Origin: CAVURW01 sp963743595 | GTDB taxonomy: Bacteria > Verrucomicrobiota > Verrucomicrobiia > Methylacidiphilales > UBA1321 | NCBI GenBank assembly: GCA_963743595.1 | Contig: CAVURW010000009.1 | Coordinates: forward strand, 1-49,210 | Length of the DNA stretch: 49,210 nucleotides | Reading direction: 5' to 3' | Shown: positions 9,948 to 18,358 of the stretch, in pieces | Layout: every line of letters starts with the position of its first letter | Numbering within the stretch: position 1 is the stretch's first letter | The notes under the pieces: generated by a model | What the model was told of the DNA's origin: nothing | What the model saw: the letters and a program-made list of their open reading frames with translations, nothing else | Databases searched by the model: none | Made by a program: the position numbers and the translations under genes

Positions 9948-10351
9948 ATGTTCATGGAGACCAAAAAAGGTAATCGCAACAAAAGGGGCCAGCGGGGCTT
10001 TATTTTGATCGCGACGATCATGGTCATTTCCCTCCTCACGATCCTCGTGATCGCATCGGCTGTTGTCGTCAAATCGAGCAACAGAGCGCCTATAACAGCA
10101 CTCAATTGACCCGTGGCGCAGCAAAACGCTCTCTCTTCGCCGCAAACCAAGCACTGGCGCGCTTGCAAGAATCGGCTGGTCCCGACCAACGCGTCACCGC
10201 CCGCACCGACATCGTCAGTCCCAACAACTCGATCGTTCCGACGACACGCGGATACTCGGCCAATCAACCGTCCACCGACAGCGGCCAAACGTTTTGGAGG
10301 GATCCCTCTTTCGGGCAATTGTTAAATGAGGTGATTTGGATGATACTCTAA
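9948..10351 (+). pseudogene. Verru_Chthon cassette protein A-like pseudopilin, second broken copy
   Basis: The frame from the ATG at 9948 (a second ATG at 9954) gives RGQRGFILIATIMVISLLTI, a prepilin-like N-terminus, then stops at TGA near 10108. A shift near 10075 opens the next frame: EQQSAYNSTQLTRGAAKRSL, FAANQALARLQESAGPDQRV and TARTDIV. These match the same landmarks as the remnant at 4769-5408 (LNQAFNQLQ..AGPDLRVTA). The coding stretch ends in unrelated sequence (NEVIWMIL) at 10351, so only the first 130 or so residues of a very long family survive. Directly behind it is the decayed PA14-like paralog. Confidence 0.75.
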
Positions 10352-10358
10352 ATGCCTT

Positions 10359-11015
10359 ATGAAACCAAGAGCCCACTCACCTGAGATTCTCGAATCCCAC
10401 AAAAAGCAAATTCGGATCTTCTTCTTGCTAGGGCGTGCCGTGATCTATCATTTCATCGCTCCCACTCCCATCGAGCCCATGGTGCTCGCCAAGATTCAGA
10501 AATCACAGCCGCCGAAACAGACCTCAGACAATCCTCCGCAACCCTCAGGAATTTCGCAGGATGGATTGGTGGCAAATGGACTGGGCGAAGGCAACCTCGC
10601 CAAGTACTTCAAAAGCCCCGAGCCGCGTAGTGCCAGCGGCTTTGCGATTCCTGAGCAGTCCTTTGAGAATGCACCGAATGCCTTCTCGCTGATGAATCTT
10701 CAGCCGAATCTCTGGGCCAACATCTACCGCGGGAAACTGGTCGGTCCCAGTGACATGAAGTTCCGGTTCGCGGGGTTCGGAGATGATGCCTTGGTCGTTC
10801 AGGTCAACGGCCAAGACGTTTTCGACGGCGGCTGGCAGCTCGTGCTCAATGACGACAACCTCCACTTCAGGAATGTCGCTTTCTCTTATCTGAGCCTGTT
10901 TCATGACTTACCCTACTGCCGACATGTCGACGGATTAACTTTGAATAACGTCGATATGGATTACGGGCAGATGGACGCTCGACCTGCTTTGGTCTGTCAT
11001 GACTACATAATTTAA
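10359..11015 (+). pseudogene. Chimeric remnant: PA14-like envelope protein fused to a GH28-like C-terminus
   Basis: The open frame has 218 residues but joins parts of two genes. Residues about 30-145 are a shortened paralog of the 5757 protein: YHFIAPTPIEPMVLAKI against YHFIAPIPVEPMVMAKL, and FRFAGFGDDALVVQVNGQDV against FRFIGRGDDFLVVRVGDRNV. The membrane helix is partly deleted. After DGGW the sequence changes to a repetitive beta-helix style (LHFRNVAFSYL; GLTLNNVDMDYG; ARPALVCHDY) that resembles the C-terminus of GH28 polygalacturonases. An internal deletion between two neighbouring genes would explain it. It lies just before the arabinofuranosidase gene, so a lost pectinase gene fits the locus. 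It is unlikely to be functional. Confidence 0.65.
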
Positions 11016-11103
11016 AAGAGGGACCATGGAGCACCCATCTCTCAATGATCGAGTGACGGGTCAATAAGATTCCAGCGATCGGCATATTGATATCTCAAGT
11101 TTT

Positions 11104-13044
11104 ATGAAACGCAATCTATTCACTCTGTGGGCGATCCTTTCCCTCTATTCTTTTAGTCATGCAGCCAATGTCAATATCCAGGTAGACGCTTCACAGGTTG
11201 TTGCACACCTCTCGCCTTATCTAACCGGGCTTTGTCTTGAAAACCTAAATCACGAGATTTATGGCGGATTTTATAACGAAATGATCTTTGGAGAAAGTTT
11301 TCAGGAAGCCCCGGCTGTTCCTCCTAATCCAGATCTTCAGATCAGTAAAATGTGGACGCCGATTAAATCAGCGCAGGCGAAGGGAAAATTTGAACTCATT
11401 CCCGATGGATATTTGCACAAGCAAAGCCAACGGATGGCATTCGTTTCCGGCAGCGGTGAAGTCGGAATTGCCAATTCCGGCCTTAATCAACTCGGTCTGG
11501 AGCTCGTTGCAAATAAACCTTACGATGGCACGCTGCGAATTAAAACCGCCCAAGCCACCGCCTTTACGGTACGCCTGGAAAACAACGACGGATCAACCGT
11601 CTTCGCTAGCACGGATTTAGAAGCGCACCAACCCGGTGAATGGACTCAAATAAAATTTGAGCTAACGCCCACAAATGCCTGTTCCAACGCGCGCCTCGCC
11701 ATCGTGCTCAAAACGCTAGGTGCTTTGGATCTCGGCTACGTTTCTCTCTTTCCAGGCACTTGGGGCCAGTACAAAGGACTGCCCGTGCGGCCAGACATTG
11801 CAGAACGGACGCAGGAGATTGGCACGACTGTCATCCGCATGGGAGGGAGTTCCGTAAACAGTGAATATCGATGGAAAAACATGATCGGTTATCGCGATCA
11901 GCGACCTCCCTTTCACGGCAATTGGTATCACGAGGACACGGACGGATGGGGCGTTATCGATTTTCTAAACTTTTGTGAAGCTGCTGGAATTTTGGGAATA
12001 CCTGATCTGAACATGGGAGAAACTCCGCAGGACATGTCCGATTTTATTGAATATGTGAATGGATCGCCCGATAGCAAATGGGGCCGGAAACGAGTGGCAG
12101 ATGGGCATCCGGCTCCGTACCATCTGCGGTATGTCGAATTAGGAAATGAATCCACTGTAAACGATGCCTACTTCAATAAGTTTAAACTGCTTGCCGAAGC
12201 GATGTGGGCAAAGGATTCTGGGGTGATTCCCGTCGTGGGAGACTACCATCCGAATGTGGATCCAATGGTTCTCACCGGAGACCTATCTCGCATAACCATT
12301 TTAGCCGCCCATCGAAAAATCTTACAACTGGCAGTGGCGGAAGCCAAAGAAGTGTGGTTTGATTATCATACTCATTCCAGTCGCGCGGGCGATAAAACGC
12401 CGAACAGCGAAATCATCAACTTGGCCAACTACGTCGCGGGTTTGACCCGTCTGTCTGAGGGGGCGAAATTCAAGGTGGGCGTTTTCGAGTTCAATGGCAA
12501 CTCACACAATCTGGAGAGGGCGCTTTCCAATGCGATTGCCATTCACCATGTGCAAAGACTTGGAGATACGGTCTGCGTCGCCTGCAATGCAAATGCCTTT
12601 CAGTATGATGGGCAAAATGAAAACGGATGGGACCAGGGGACCATCTTTATGAATCCAACCGATAGCTGGATTCAACCTCCCGGTTATGTCTTGCAAATGG
12701 TGGCTCAGAATTATGAGCCGCTGCTTGTAAAAACTGATACCCCTGGAGTTCCTTGGCAATTTGATGTGAATACGACCCTGAGCGAAGACCACAAGACACT
12801 CGTCATGGAAGTGGCGAATATGAGCAACCAGACCTATGACGCCACTATTTACCTCAGGAACTTTGTGCCTACTGAATCTACCGCGACTGTCGCTGAATTA
12901 GCCGGCCAGTTACCCGATGTCAATACGGCGCAAAATCCGGAAAGAATTATCCCTAAAAAGGAGAAGTGGACTTGCGAAGTGAACGAGGGACGGACGACCC
13001 GAATCTTTCAACCCTATTCGTATACGATCATCCGATTTCAATGA
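11104..13044 (+). CDS. Secreted GH51-like alpha-L-arabinofuranosidase
   Basis: The protein has 646 residues with a signal peptide (MKRNLFTLWAILSLYSFSHA). Residues about 90-210 look like a carbohydrate-binding jelly-roll (LGLELVANKPYDGTLRIKTA; EWTQIKFELTPTNACSNARL). A (beta/alpha)8 catalytic domain follows, with the acid/base Glu in YVELGNES (E349) and the likely nucleophile in KVGVFEFNG (E462). The spacing between these residues is typical for GH51. The C-terminal 90 residues form the usual beta-sandwich. The enzyme releases terminal arabinofuranose from arabinan or arabinoxylan outside the cytoplasm. GH43-like genes downstream and a GH28-like remnant upstream point to pectin or arabinan breakdown. 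The gene is intact, unlike many neighbours. Confidence 0.9.
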   Translation: MKRNLFTLWAILSLYSFSHAANVNIQVDASQVVAHLSPYLTGLCLENLNHEIYGGFYNEMIFGESFQEAPAVPPNPDLQISKMWTPIKSAQAKGKFELIPDGYLHKQSQRMAFVSGSGEVGIANSGLNQLGLELVANKPYDGTLRIKTAQATAFTVRLENNDGSTVFASTDLEAHQPGEWTQIKFELTPTNACSNARLAIVLKTLGALDLGYVSLFPGTWGQYKGLPVRPDIAERTQEIGTTVIRMGGSSVNSEYRWKNMIGYRDQRPPFHGNWYHEDTDGWGVIDFLNFCEAAGILGIPDLNMGETPQDMSDFIEYVNGSPDSKWGRKRVADGHPAPYHLRYVELGNESTVNDAYFNKFKLLAEAMWAKDSGVIPVVGDYHPNVDPMVLTGDLSRITILAAHRKILQLAVAEAKEVWFDYHTHSSRAGDKTPNSEIINLANYVAGLTRLSEGAKFKVGVFEFNGNSHNLERALSNAIAIHHVQRLGDTVCVACNANAFQYDGQNENGWDQGTIFMNPTDSWIQPPGYVLQMVAQNYEPLLVKTDTPGVPWQFDVNTTLSEDHKTLVMEVANMSNQTYDATIYLRNFVPTESTATVAELAGQLPDVNTAQNPERIIPKKEKWTCEVNEGRTTRIFQPYSYTIIRFQ

Positions 13045-13171
13045 AGCCGTTTTTTCTTTGGTCTATCTCCTCAACCCCCGGATATTCTGCGGCTTTTGCC
13101 GATGTCTATACTGGGTCCAACCCAGATGACGATATATTCCACGTCAGCTCGCTCAGGCTCAGAAGATATAA

Positions 13172-13315
13172 GAAGGCCATGGAGATCTTAACGATTTGGA
13201 AGGCCAAAGTGCCCATGTGACGCTCCAGCAGTGGAGAAATCAGGGCGTACAAACTGAAGAAACCATCAATCCGATTTCAGATATTACCGAACGAAATGCT
13301 AAGAAAAACCTGTGA
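13172..13315 (+). pseudogene. C-terminal remnant of an unidentified protein
   Basis: Between the GH51 and GH43-like genes, one frame reads LNDLEGQSAHVTLQQWRNQG and then TEETINPISDITERNAKKNL before TGA. It has a coding-like composition but no start, being preceded by TAA at 13169. It looks like the tail of a lost gene; the family is not recognised. Confidence 0.35.
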
Positions 13316-13399
13316 CTACCGTTAAAGAAGCCACATGGGAAATCCCGGCTAAAACCCTCAATCTATGTACAAGAAAGAAACCCTACCCAGCTCTATATT

Positions 13400-14386
13400 A
13401 TGAAATATCAAATTATCCTGACTACTTTGCTCTTTTCCACAACTTATGCATTCAGTGATGTCTACACGAACTTGGAAAGCCTAACTCACTGGCAGCGAGT
13501 CAGTTCAAAACCAATTCTTCAATCTGGAGCAAAGGGAAGCTATGATGAGCGGCTTGAAGAACCCGAAATACTTTTTGAGAATAATGTTTATCACGTTTGG
13601 TATGCGGCTTGGGAAAATTATTCCGTCGGGACCATAGGTTATGCGAGCGGACCAAGTTTGGATAAATTGACCAAACAGGGAATTGCTCTTGGACCGGGAC
13701 CAAGCGGCTCATTTGATCAAGGGTACGTGTCCGGTCCGCGAATTTATGAGCAAGACGGGACCTACTACCTTTTCTATTTTGGTTTTAGCAGCGCTGGTTT
13801 TGAGAAAGGAGGAGCGAGTATTGGAGTTGCTACGGCATCTGATCCCTCTGGGCCTTGGACTCGACAGGCTACGGCACTCATTCGTCCAGGTGCCAAAGGC
13901 TCTTGGGATGATCAGATTATTTATCGACCCTTTTTGATCAAAGAGTCTGATACTTATTTTCTTTATTTCAATGCCCGTGGTTCATCTGGGCATGAAAATA
14001 TTGGGTTTGCCACATCGAAGAATATTTTGGGGCCATATACCGAGTTCTCCAACAATCCCGTCATCCAACACGGAAGCAATTCAGATCGTTGGAATTGGCG
14101 GCGAGTCGGCGATATTGACATCTTGGATCATATCCTTAAGGGAAGCTACGTTAGTTTCTTCTTTGGACAACCCGACCAAAAGGGAGGGCTGATTGGCCTT
14201 GCCACAGCACCTTCGGTTGCGGGGCCTTGGACTCAACGTGATGAACCACTTCTTCTAACCGATGAAAGTGGACGGACACTGCGGCCAGCCATTCGACCAG
14301 CCATCTATTACGATGGGAATGATCAAAAGTGGCGGATGTTATTCGATGATGTTGGTAGAGGAATATACGTAGCTGATATAAAGTAG
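13400..14386 (+). CDS. Secreted five-bladed beta-propeller glycosidase-like protein (GH43/GH130-like)
   Basis: The protein has 328 residues with a signal peptide (MKYQIILTTLLFSTTYAFS). It repeats a blade pattern typical of GH43, GH32, GH68 and GH130 propellers: a loop with an acidic residue, then a strand such as NNVYHVWYAAWE, GTYYLFYFGF, DTYFLYFNARG or GSYVSFFFGQ, then a 'GYA/GVATA...GPW' turn (IGVATASDPSGPW; IGLATAPSVAGPW). Acidic residues at blade starts (DERLEEPEI; SWDDQIIYRPF; RWNWRRVGDIDI) are candidate catalytic or sugar-binding groups, but the triad cannot be assigned. It follows the arabinofuranosidase on the same strand and probably acts on the same arabinose- or pectin-containing substrate in the periplasm or outside the cell. 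Confidence 0.8.
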   Translation: MKYQIILTTLLFSTTYAFSDVYTNLESLTHWQRVSSKPILQSGAKGSYDERLEEPEILFENNVYHVWYAAWENYSVGTIGYASGPSLDKLTKQGIALGPGPSGSFDQGYVSGPRIYEQDGTYYLFYFGFSSAGFEKGGASIGVATASDPSGPWTRQATALIRPGAKGSWDDQIIYRPFLIKESDTYFLYFNARGSSGHENIGFATSKNILGPYTEFSNNPVIQHGSNSDRWNWRRVGDIDILDHILKGSYVSFFFGQPDQKGGLIGLATAPSVAGPWTQRDEPLLLTDESGRTLRPAIRPAIYYDGNDQKWRMLFDDVGRGIYVADIK

Positions 14387-14837
14387 AGAATCCGTTAGAT
14401 ATCTGATCATTCGCGGATTTCGATGTTCATGGAGAGAGGTCCGGCATCTTAAAGCATTGACCAAATAATAAATGTTTTTCTTATCGACAAAGCCGTTAAA
14501 AGTCGCCGGCTGGGACGAGTCGATGGAGTTGCCGCACCATGGTCAAGGCGACTGGTGTTGGCAAGTCAACGGAGTGGGGAAAAGAGGAGGTATGATGAGG
14601 CACTTCACACAGTGGTGGCGAGTACGGGCAGGAAACTACTCAAAAGAGCAATGGCATTCTTAAGAAATGTCAAGTATACCTTTTGTAGGTCACGAGCTTC
14701 TTTCTACTTTTAAATACATTTGGAGAATCAGTCCAAATATTTGGGAGCACAATATGGTGCTAGTCTCAATAGGAACATCCGATTTTCAGCGACTTTGATC
14801 TTCTGCGCTACTTGATCTTTAACGACAATCGATTCGA
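14387..14837. other. Intergenic region with no supported gene
   Basis: This 450-bp gap separates the two GH43-like loci. A 64-codon frame at 14472-14663 is Trp/Gly/His-rich and matches nothing I recognise. The 150 bp before 14838 are AT-rich and may hold the promoter of the next locus. Confidence 0.4.
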
Positions 14838-16609
14838 ATGTTTATAATCCGATACCTTGTAATTTTATTTTCAACACTCCTGAGCGTTTCCATCGCAAAT
14901 GCCGCCGATGACGTGCTTCTTTATACATATTTTCGAGGAAATGGGGAAATGGGCACATGCCTTGCATTTACTAAAGATGGCCTAAACTTTACATCTCTGA
15001 ATGGAGATAAACCGCTGCTGAAGCCAGCTCAGTGGCCGGGGCAATCCCTAACGAGGGATACATCTATAGTTTTTCATGACGGACTATTCCATGCTGTATG
15101 GACTTCTAACTGGAGCGGAGCCGTTTTCGGCTATGCAGAATCGAAAGATTTAGTTCACTGGTCGGTCCCAGTAAAAGTAGATATATCTGACTCAGGTTCC
15201 TTCCCAAAGATACTTGGGCACCCGAAATCCATTGGGATCCGATTCAAAATAACTATTTGATCACCGTCAATTGCAAGGGATATGTTGTCCCACACGGTGA
15301 AATCGCGTCGGAATTTACTAGATTTTCTAGTGGCAAAGCCGATAATTTCAATGTTTATGCCATAAGGACTCCAGATGGAGTTAATTTTAGTAAGGCAATG
15401 CTATGGTTTGCAGAGCCCTTCAACGTCATAGATGCCCAAATGGCATTTCAGCCGTCTACAGTCGGTTATTCAGATGCGCGCTGGATAATGGTTTATAAAG
15501 ATGAGGACGATCCAGATAGAGGAGGAAAAAACCTTCGCTTCTCCACCGCTCCTGCAGATTTGAGTCAACCATGGACTCCGCCTTCTCCGCCGCTGGTGGG
15601 TCCAGGCTCCTCCATTCGACCTGGAGAACAAACTGAAGGGCCGTGTTTAATTCGTTGGAAGGATCAGTGGTTCTTATATTGGGATGCCTTTACAAATGGC
15701 CACTATGGAGCAGCCACCTCGCGTGATCTTCTCCAGTGGCAAGACAGGACCGATGAGCTTAAAACACCTCCCAATCCTCGACACGGAACGGTTTTTAGCA
15801 TTCCTTCATCAGTCCTAGATATGGTTCAAAATGCGATTACTAACGCTGAAAACGTCACCGGATCAGATCCGGCAAATGCGGTTAAGATCTACTTTAATGT
15901 TAATAACAGTCTAGTCAGCGGTTCTCTACTTACGGACACGACAGGCGCAATTCAAGCAACAATTAAAAACATAGGGACCAGTCTTAGTAATGATACTGGG
16001 CTGGTTATAGTGGAGGACACTGGGCCGGAGATACAGGAGTATCATTATCAGATGCCGCGCTAAGCGAATTAGGTGGGAGTTTCACGATTGAGACATGGTT
16101 TGTGACGGGTAAGAGTGGATGGTAACGTGACTTTGTTTGGCGGCGGCGATAATCCCAGCACAGCAAATTCTGGAGATGGATCTAAGGGTAAATGGTTTTT
16201 CGTCGGTTATGATGCTAGTTCACCAAGGATACTAAGACCAATTGCTAGTAATGGAACACAATTTGGTAACCCTATTTCTGTCGTAGGAACGGCCGATACC
16301 AATACCGTCGAAACATTGTATGATCTCATTGTGATTTACGATCATAAAACCAACAAGTACTTCTGCTATTTAAATGGAAAGCGGTCAGGGTCTCCTGGAG
16401 ACGGAGCGCCAATTGATTTAAGTGCGCTACAGCACTTCGCGATCGGTGGTGTGGCATATACACCTTTTAATGATAATGCTGCGGAGTTAATCATCAAGGA
16501 TTTTCTAATACTCAATGGCACTATTAACTCTGACCAAGCTGCGGCTCTCCATAAAGAAGGTCCAGACGTGAACATAGAAACAGTAAGTAAAATATGTAAC
16601 GTAAAGTAA
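14838..16609 (+). pseudogene. Frameshifted GH43-like hydrolase with C-terminal LamG/concanavalin-like domain
   Basis: Three consecutive frames form one gene. The first (from 14838) has a signal peptide and GH43-like blades (GTCLAFTKDGLNFTSLNG; GYAESKDLVHWSVP). At about 15203-15206 it shifts; one extra C restores PKDTWAPEIHWDPIQNNYLI, the classic GH43 'TWAPE' blade, and the frame continues to 16063. Near 16024 it shifts again to read LSDAALSELGGSFTIETWF, the start of a LamG-type lectin domain. That frame ends at TAA 16123. A last shift near 16115 opens VDGNVTLFGGGDN through to 16609, with IYDHKTNKYFCYLNGKR as the LamG core. The intact product would have had about 585 residues, secreted, cutting arabinan- or xylan-type glycans. 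Three breaks make it a pseudogene unless the indels are assembly errors. Confidence 0.8.
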
Positions 16610-16639
16610 GTAAAGTAGGCCTTCGCACAAACTTTTCCA

Positions 16640-17184
16640 TCATGGGGCCCATATTTTCGAAAACCTCCTAGATCACTTTTTCACGTCGATCCCCGCTCGG
16701 CAGATCGAGATCGAGATCAATATCGGGCGAGTATTTCACGCCCGGCAGGCTCCGAATAAAGCACGCTCACTGGCGACGCTGAAGGGCCGTTGCATCCGTT
16801 GATTTGGCGGGGAAAAGGGGTCTGAAGATGTGGCGACCGGCGGCGCTATCGATCCATCTTTAAAATTTTCTAGTTTTGTCCATCCCACTCGACTCATTCG
16901 CTTGGGAATCCGACGCTTGGCCTGTGTGATCAATCGACATAAATTGCGATATCCCGCTCAGTACCGGCAGAACGGCTTCATCCTAGCTCGCTACCCACCA
17001 GGGGACGCACGCCGCTCTCGTTTGAAGTGCCGTAAAACCGTGGCGCTTAAACTCCATCCCGGTCACACAAAGCCATCGCTGAAAGGCCCTGGCTGCCAGC
17101 CGCTTTCGCCAATGTTTCTGGGAGTGATCCCTCCCGCAAAAAGCTAAAAGCACTTCGCGCATGTAATTCGACATACATCCCCAT
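16640..17184 (-). pseudogene. imuC: imuC/dnaE2 error-prone DNA polymerase III alpha remnant
   Basis: No long frame exists, but minus-strand pieces in different frames line up with the ImuC/DnaE2 N-terminus. From the ATG at 17184 comes YVELHARSAFSFLREGSLPE, then TLAKAAGSQGLSAMALCDRD and GV before an in-frame TAA. The frame then continues with APRFYGTSNESGVRPLVGSE, the PHP domain. Another frame gives AGYRNLCRLITQAKRRIPK, and near 16700 SPDIDLDLDLPSGDRREKVI, the start of the polymerase domain. Several hundred residues between these blocks are missing, and a 6-bp duplication (gatcga) produces the extra DL. This is an advanced remnant with deletions, stops and frameshifts. In intact form ImuC carries out SOS-induced mutagenic synthesis with ImuB. 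Confidence 0.8.
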
Positions 17185-17243
17185 AACTATACGCATGAAT
17201 ACTAACTTGGCGATACACAAATACTTGCCCCGTCACGCAGTTA

Positions 17244-18157
17244 ATGGATCGTAGATGTATGGATTTCACCGAAGAGTTCGACTTCACAAGAGCACAAGCC
17301 ATGAAGTTTCCGCTTCGGGAACTCAGAGAACGCGTCTCTGCACTAGCAAAAGAGGGCGTCTACGTCGGCACCAGCTCGTGGAAGTATGAGGGATGGGCCT
17401 CATTTACTCGCAAGATCGCTATCTGAGCCGAGGTCGGTTTTCAAAATCGAAATTTGAATCGACCTGCCTATCGGAATATGCTGAGACCTTTAAGAGCGTG
17501 TGTCTTGATGGCGGGTTTTATCAATTTCCTACAGAAAAGATGATGGACGGGCTTTTCGGCCAAGTTCCGCCAGACTTTAAGCTAAGCCTTAAGGTAACCG
17601 ACGAGATTACCGTAAGACACTTTGCAAGTCTCTCTCGCTATGGTCAGAAAGCAGGAGAAATTAATGAACACTTCCTTGACGCCGGGTTGTTTGTCGAACG
17701 ATTCCTTCACCCGCTTATGCCCTTCCAAAAGCAAATCGGGACGCTGTTTTCGAGTTCTCCCACTTCCAATCTGTTGACATTGATCGAGCGACCTTTATCG
17801 AATGCTTGAATCGATTTTTTGAAAAATTGCCCAAAGGCTGGAATTACTCAACTGAACTCCGCAACGAGGACTACCTTCACTCGGATTATTTTGCCATCCT
17901 GCGAAAACATAACGTCGCGCATACATTCAACAGTTGGTCAAGGATGCCGCCAGTGACGGAGCAATTAGCCATAGAGGAAGCAAGCACCGCCGATTTCGCT
18001 TCTGCTCGCTTTCTCCTGAAGCCTGGACGTTCATATGAAAAAGCGGTTGCCGCGTTTCAACCCTACACCGATTCTGGTTCGTGCAGTTTCCTTTCTTAAC
18101 ACCAATAGTGAGGTCGATCCGGCCTTGAGGGCGCATCTCCGGGTAAAAGAAAGTTAA
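17244..18157 (+). pseudogene. DUF72 family gene broken by three frameshifts
   Basis: Successive frames reconstruct a DUF72 protein of about 300 residues. The first has VYVGTSSWKYEGW (the family's signature) and is lost at about 17395. The second resumes as GLIYSQDRYLSRGRFSKSKF and EYAETFKSVCLDGGFYQFPT. After a shift near 17750 comes FEFSHFQSVDIDRATFIECL, then FFEKLPKGWNYSTELRNEDY and AHTFNSWSRMPPVTEQLA. A third shift near 18076 leads to VRAVSFLNTNSEVDPALRAH and LRVKES, ending at 18157. The whole family length is present, so loss is recent or the indels are sequencing errors. The molecular function of DUF72 proteins is not established. A strong terminator follows 60 bp downstream. Confidence 0.85.
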
Positions 18158-18217
18158 TCGCGTCGCTCACCTCATACCTTCGCCGAGCCTCTGGGTATTC
18201 GGTCAGCTTTGGCGATT

Positions 18218-18250
18218 AAAAAAAGGCCCGGTCTAAACCGGGCCTTTTTT
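18218..18250. terminator. Bidirectional rho-independent terminator
   Basis: A perfect 8-bp stem, GGCCCGGT (18225-18232) with ACCGGGCC (18237-18244) and a CTAA loop, is flanked by seven A on the left and six T on the right, so it can end transcription from both directions. It insulates the DUF72 remnant from the membrane operon. Confidence 0.92.
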
Positions 18251-18294
18251 GCGGCTTAACGTCCGAAAATGGGGACGCCTCAAAATTTTGTCGC

Positions 18295-18326
18295 GCAGGT
18301 GCCGCAGTTGCCGCAGGTGATCTACC
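18295..18326 (+). promoter_or_regulatory. 9-bp iterated element (three units + CTACC), site 2
   Basis: GCAGGTGCC (18295-18303), GCAGTTGCC (18304-18312) and GCAGGTGAT (18313-18321) run in tandem with a 9-bp period and are followed by CTACC (18322-18326). The element ends 32 nt before the ATG at 18359, exactly as at the ParA-like gene. It lies between the terminator and the first gene of the operon, the expected place for a promoter or operator. Confidence 0.6.
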
Positions 18327-18358
18327 TCGAAATTGGGGTTCCGGGCTTGAATATACGC

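Noticed and set aside
18269..18358. Upstream extension of the first membrane-operon gene
   Set aside because: The extra 30 codons would be made from the iterated element itself; the ATG at 18359 gives a normal membrane-protein start and the same element-to-ATG spacing as at 3749.
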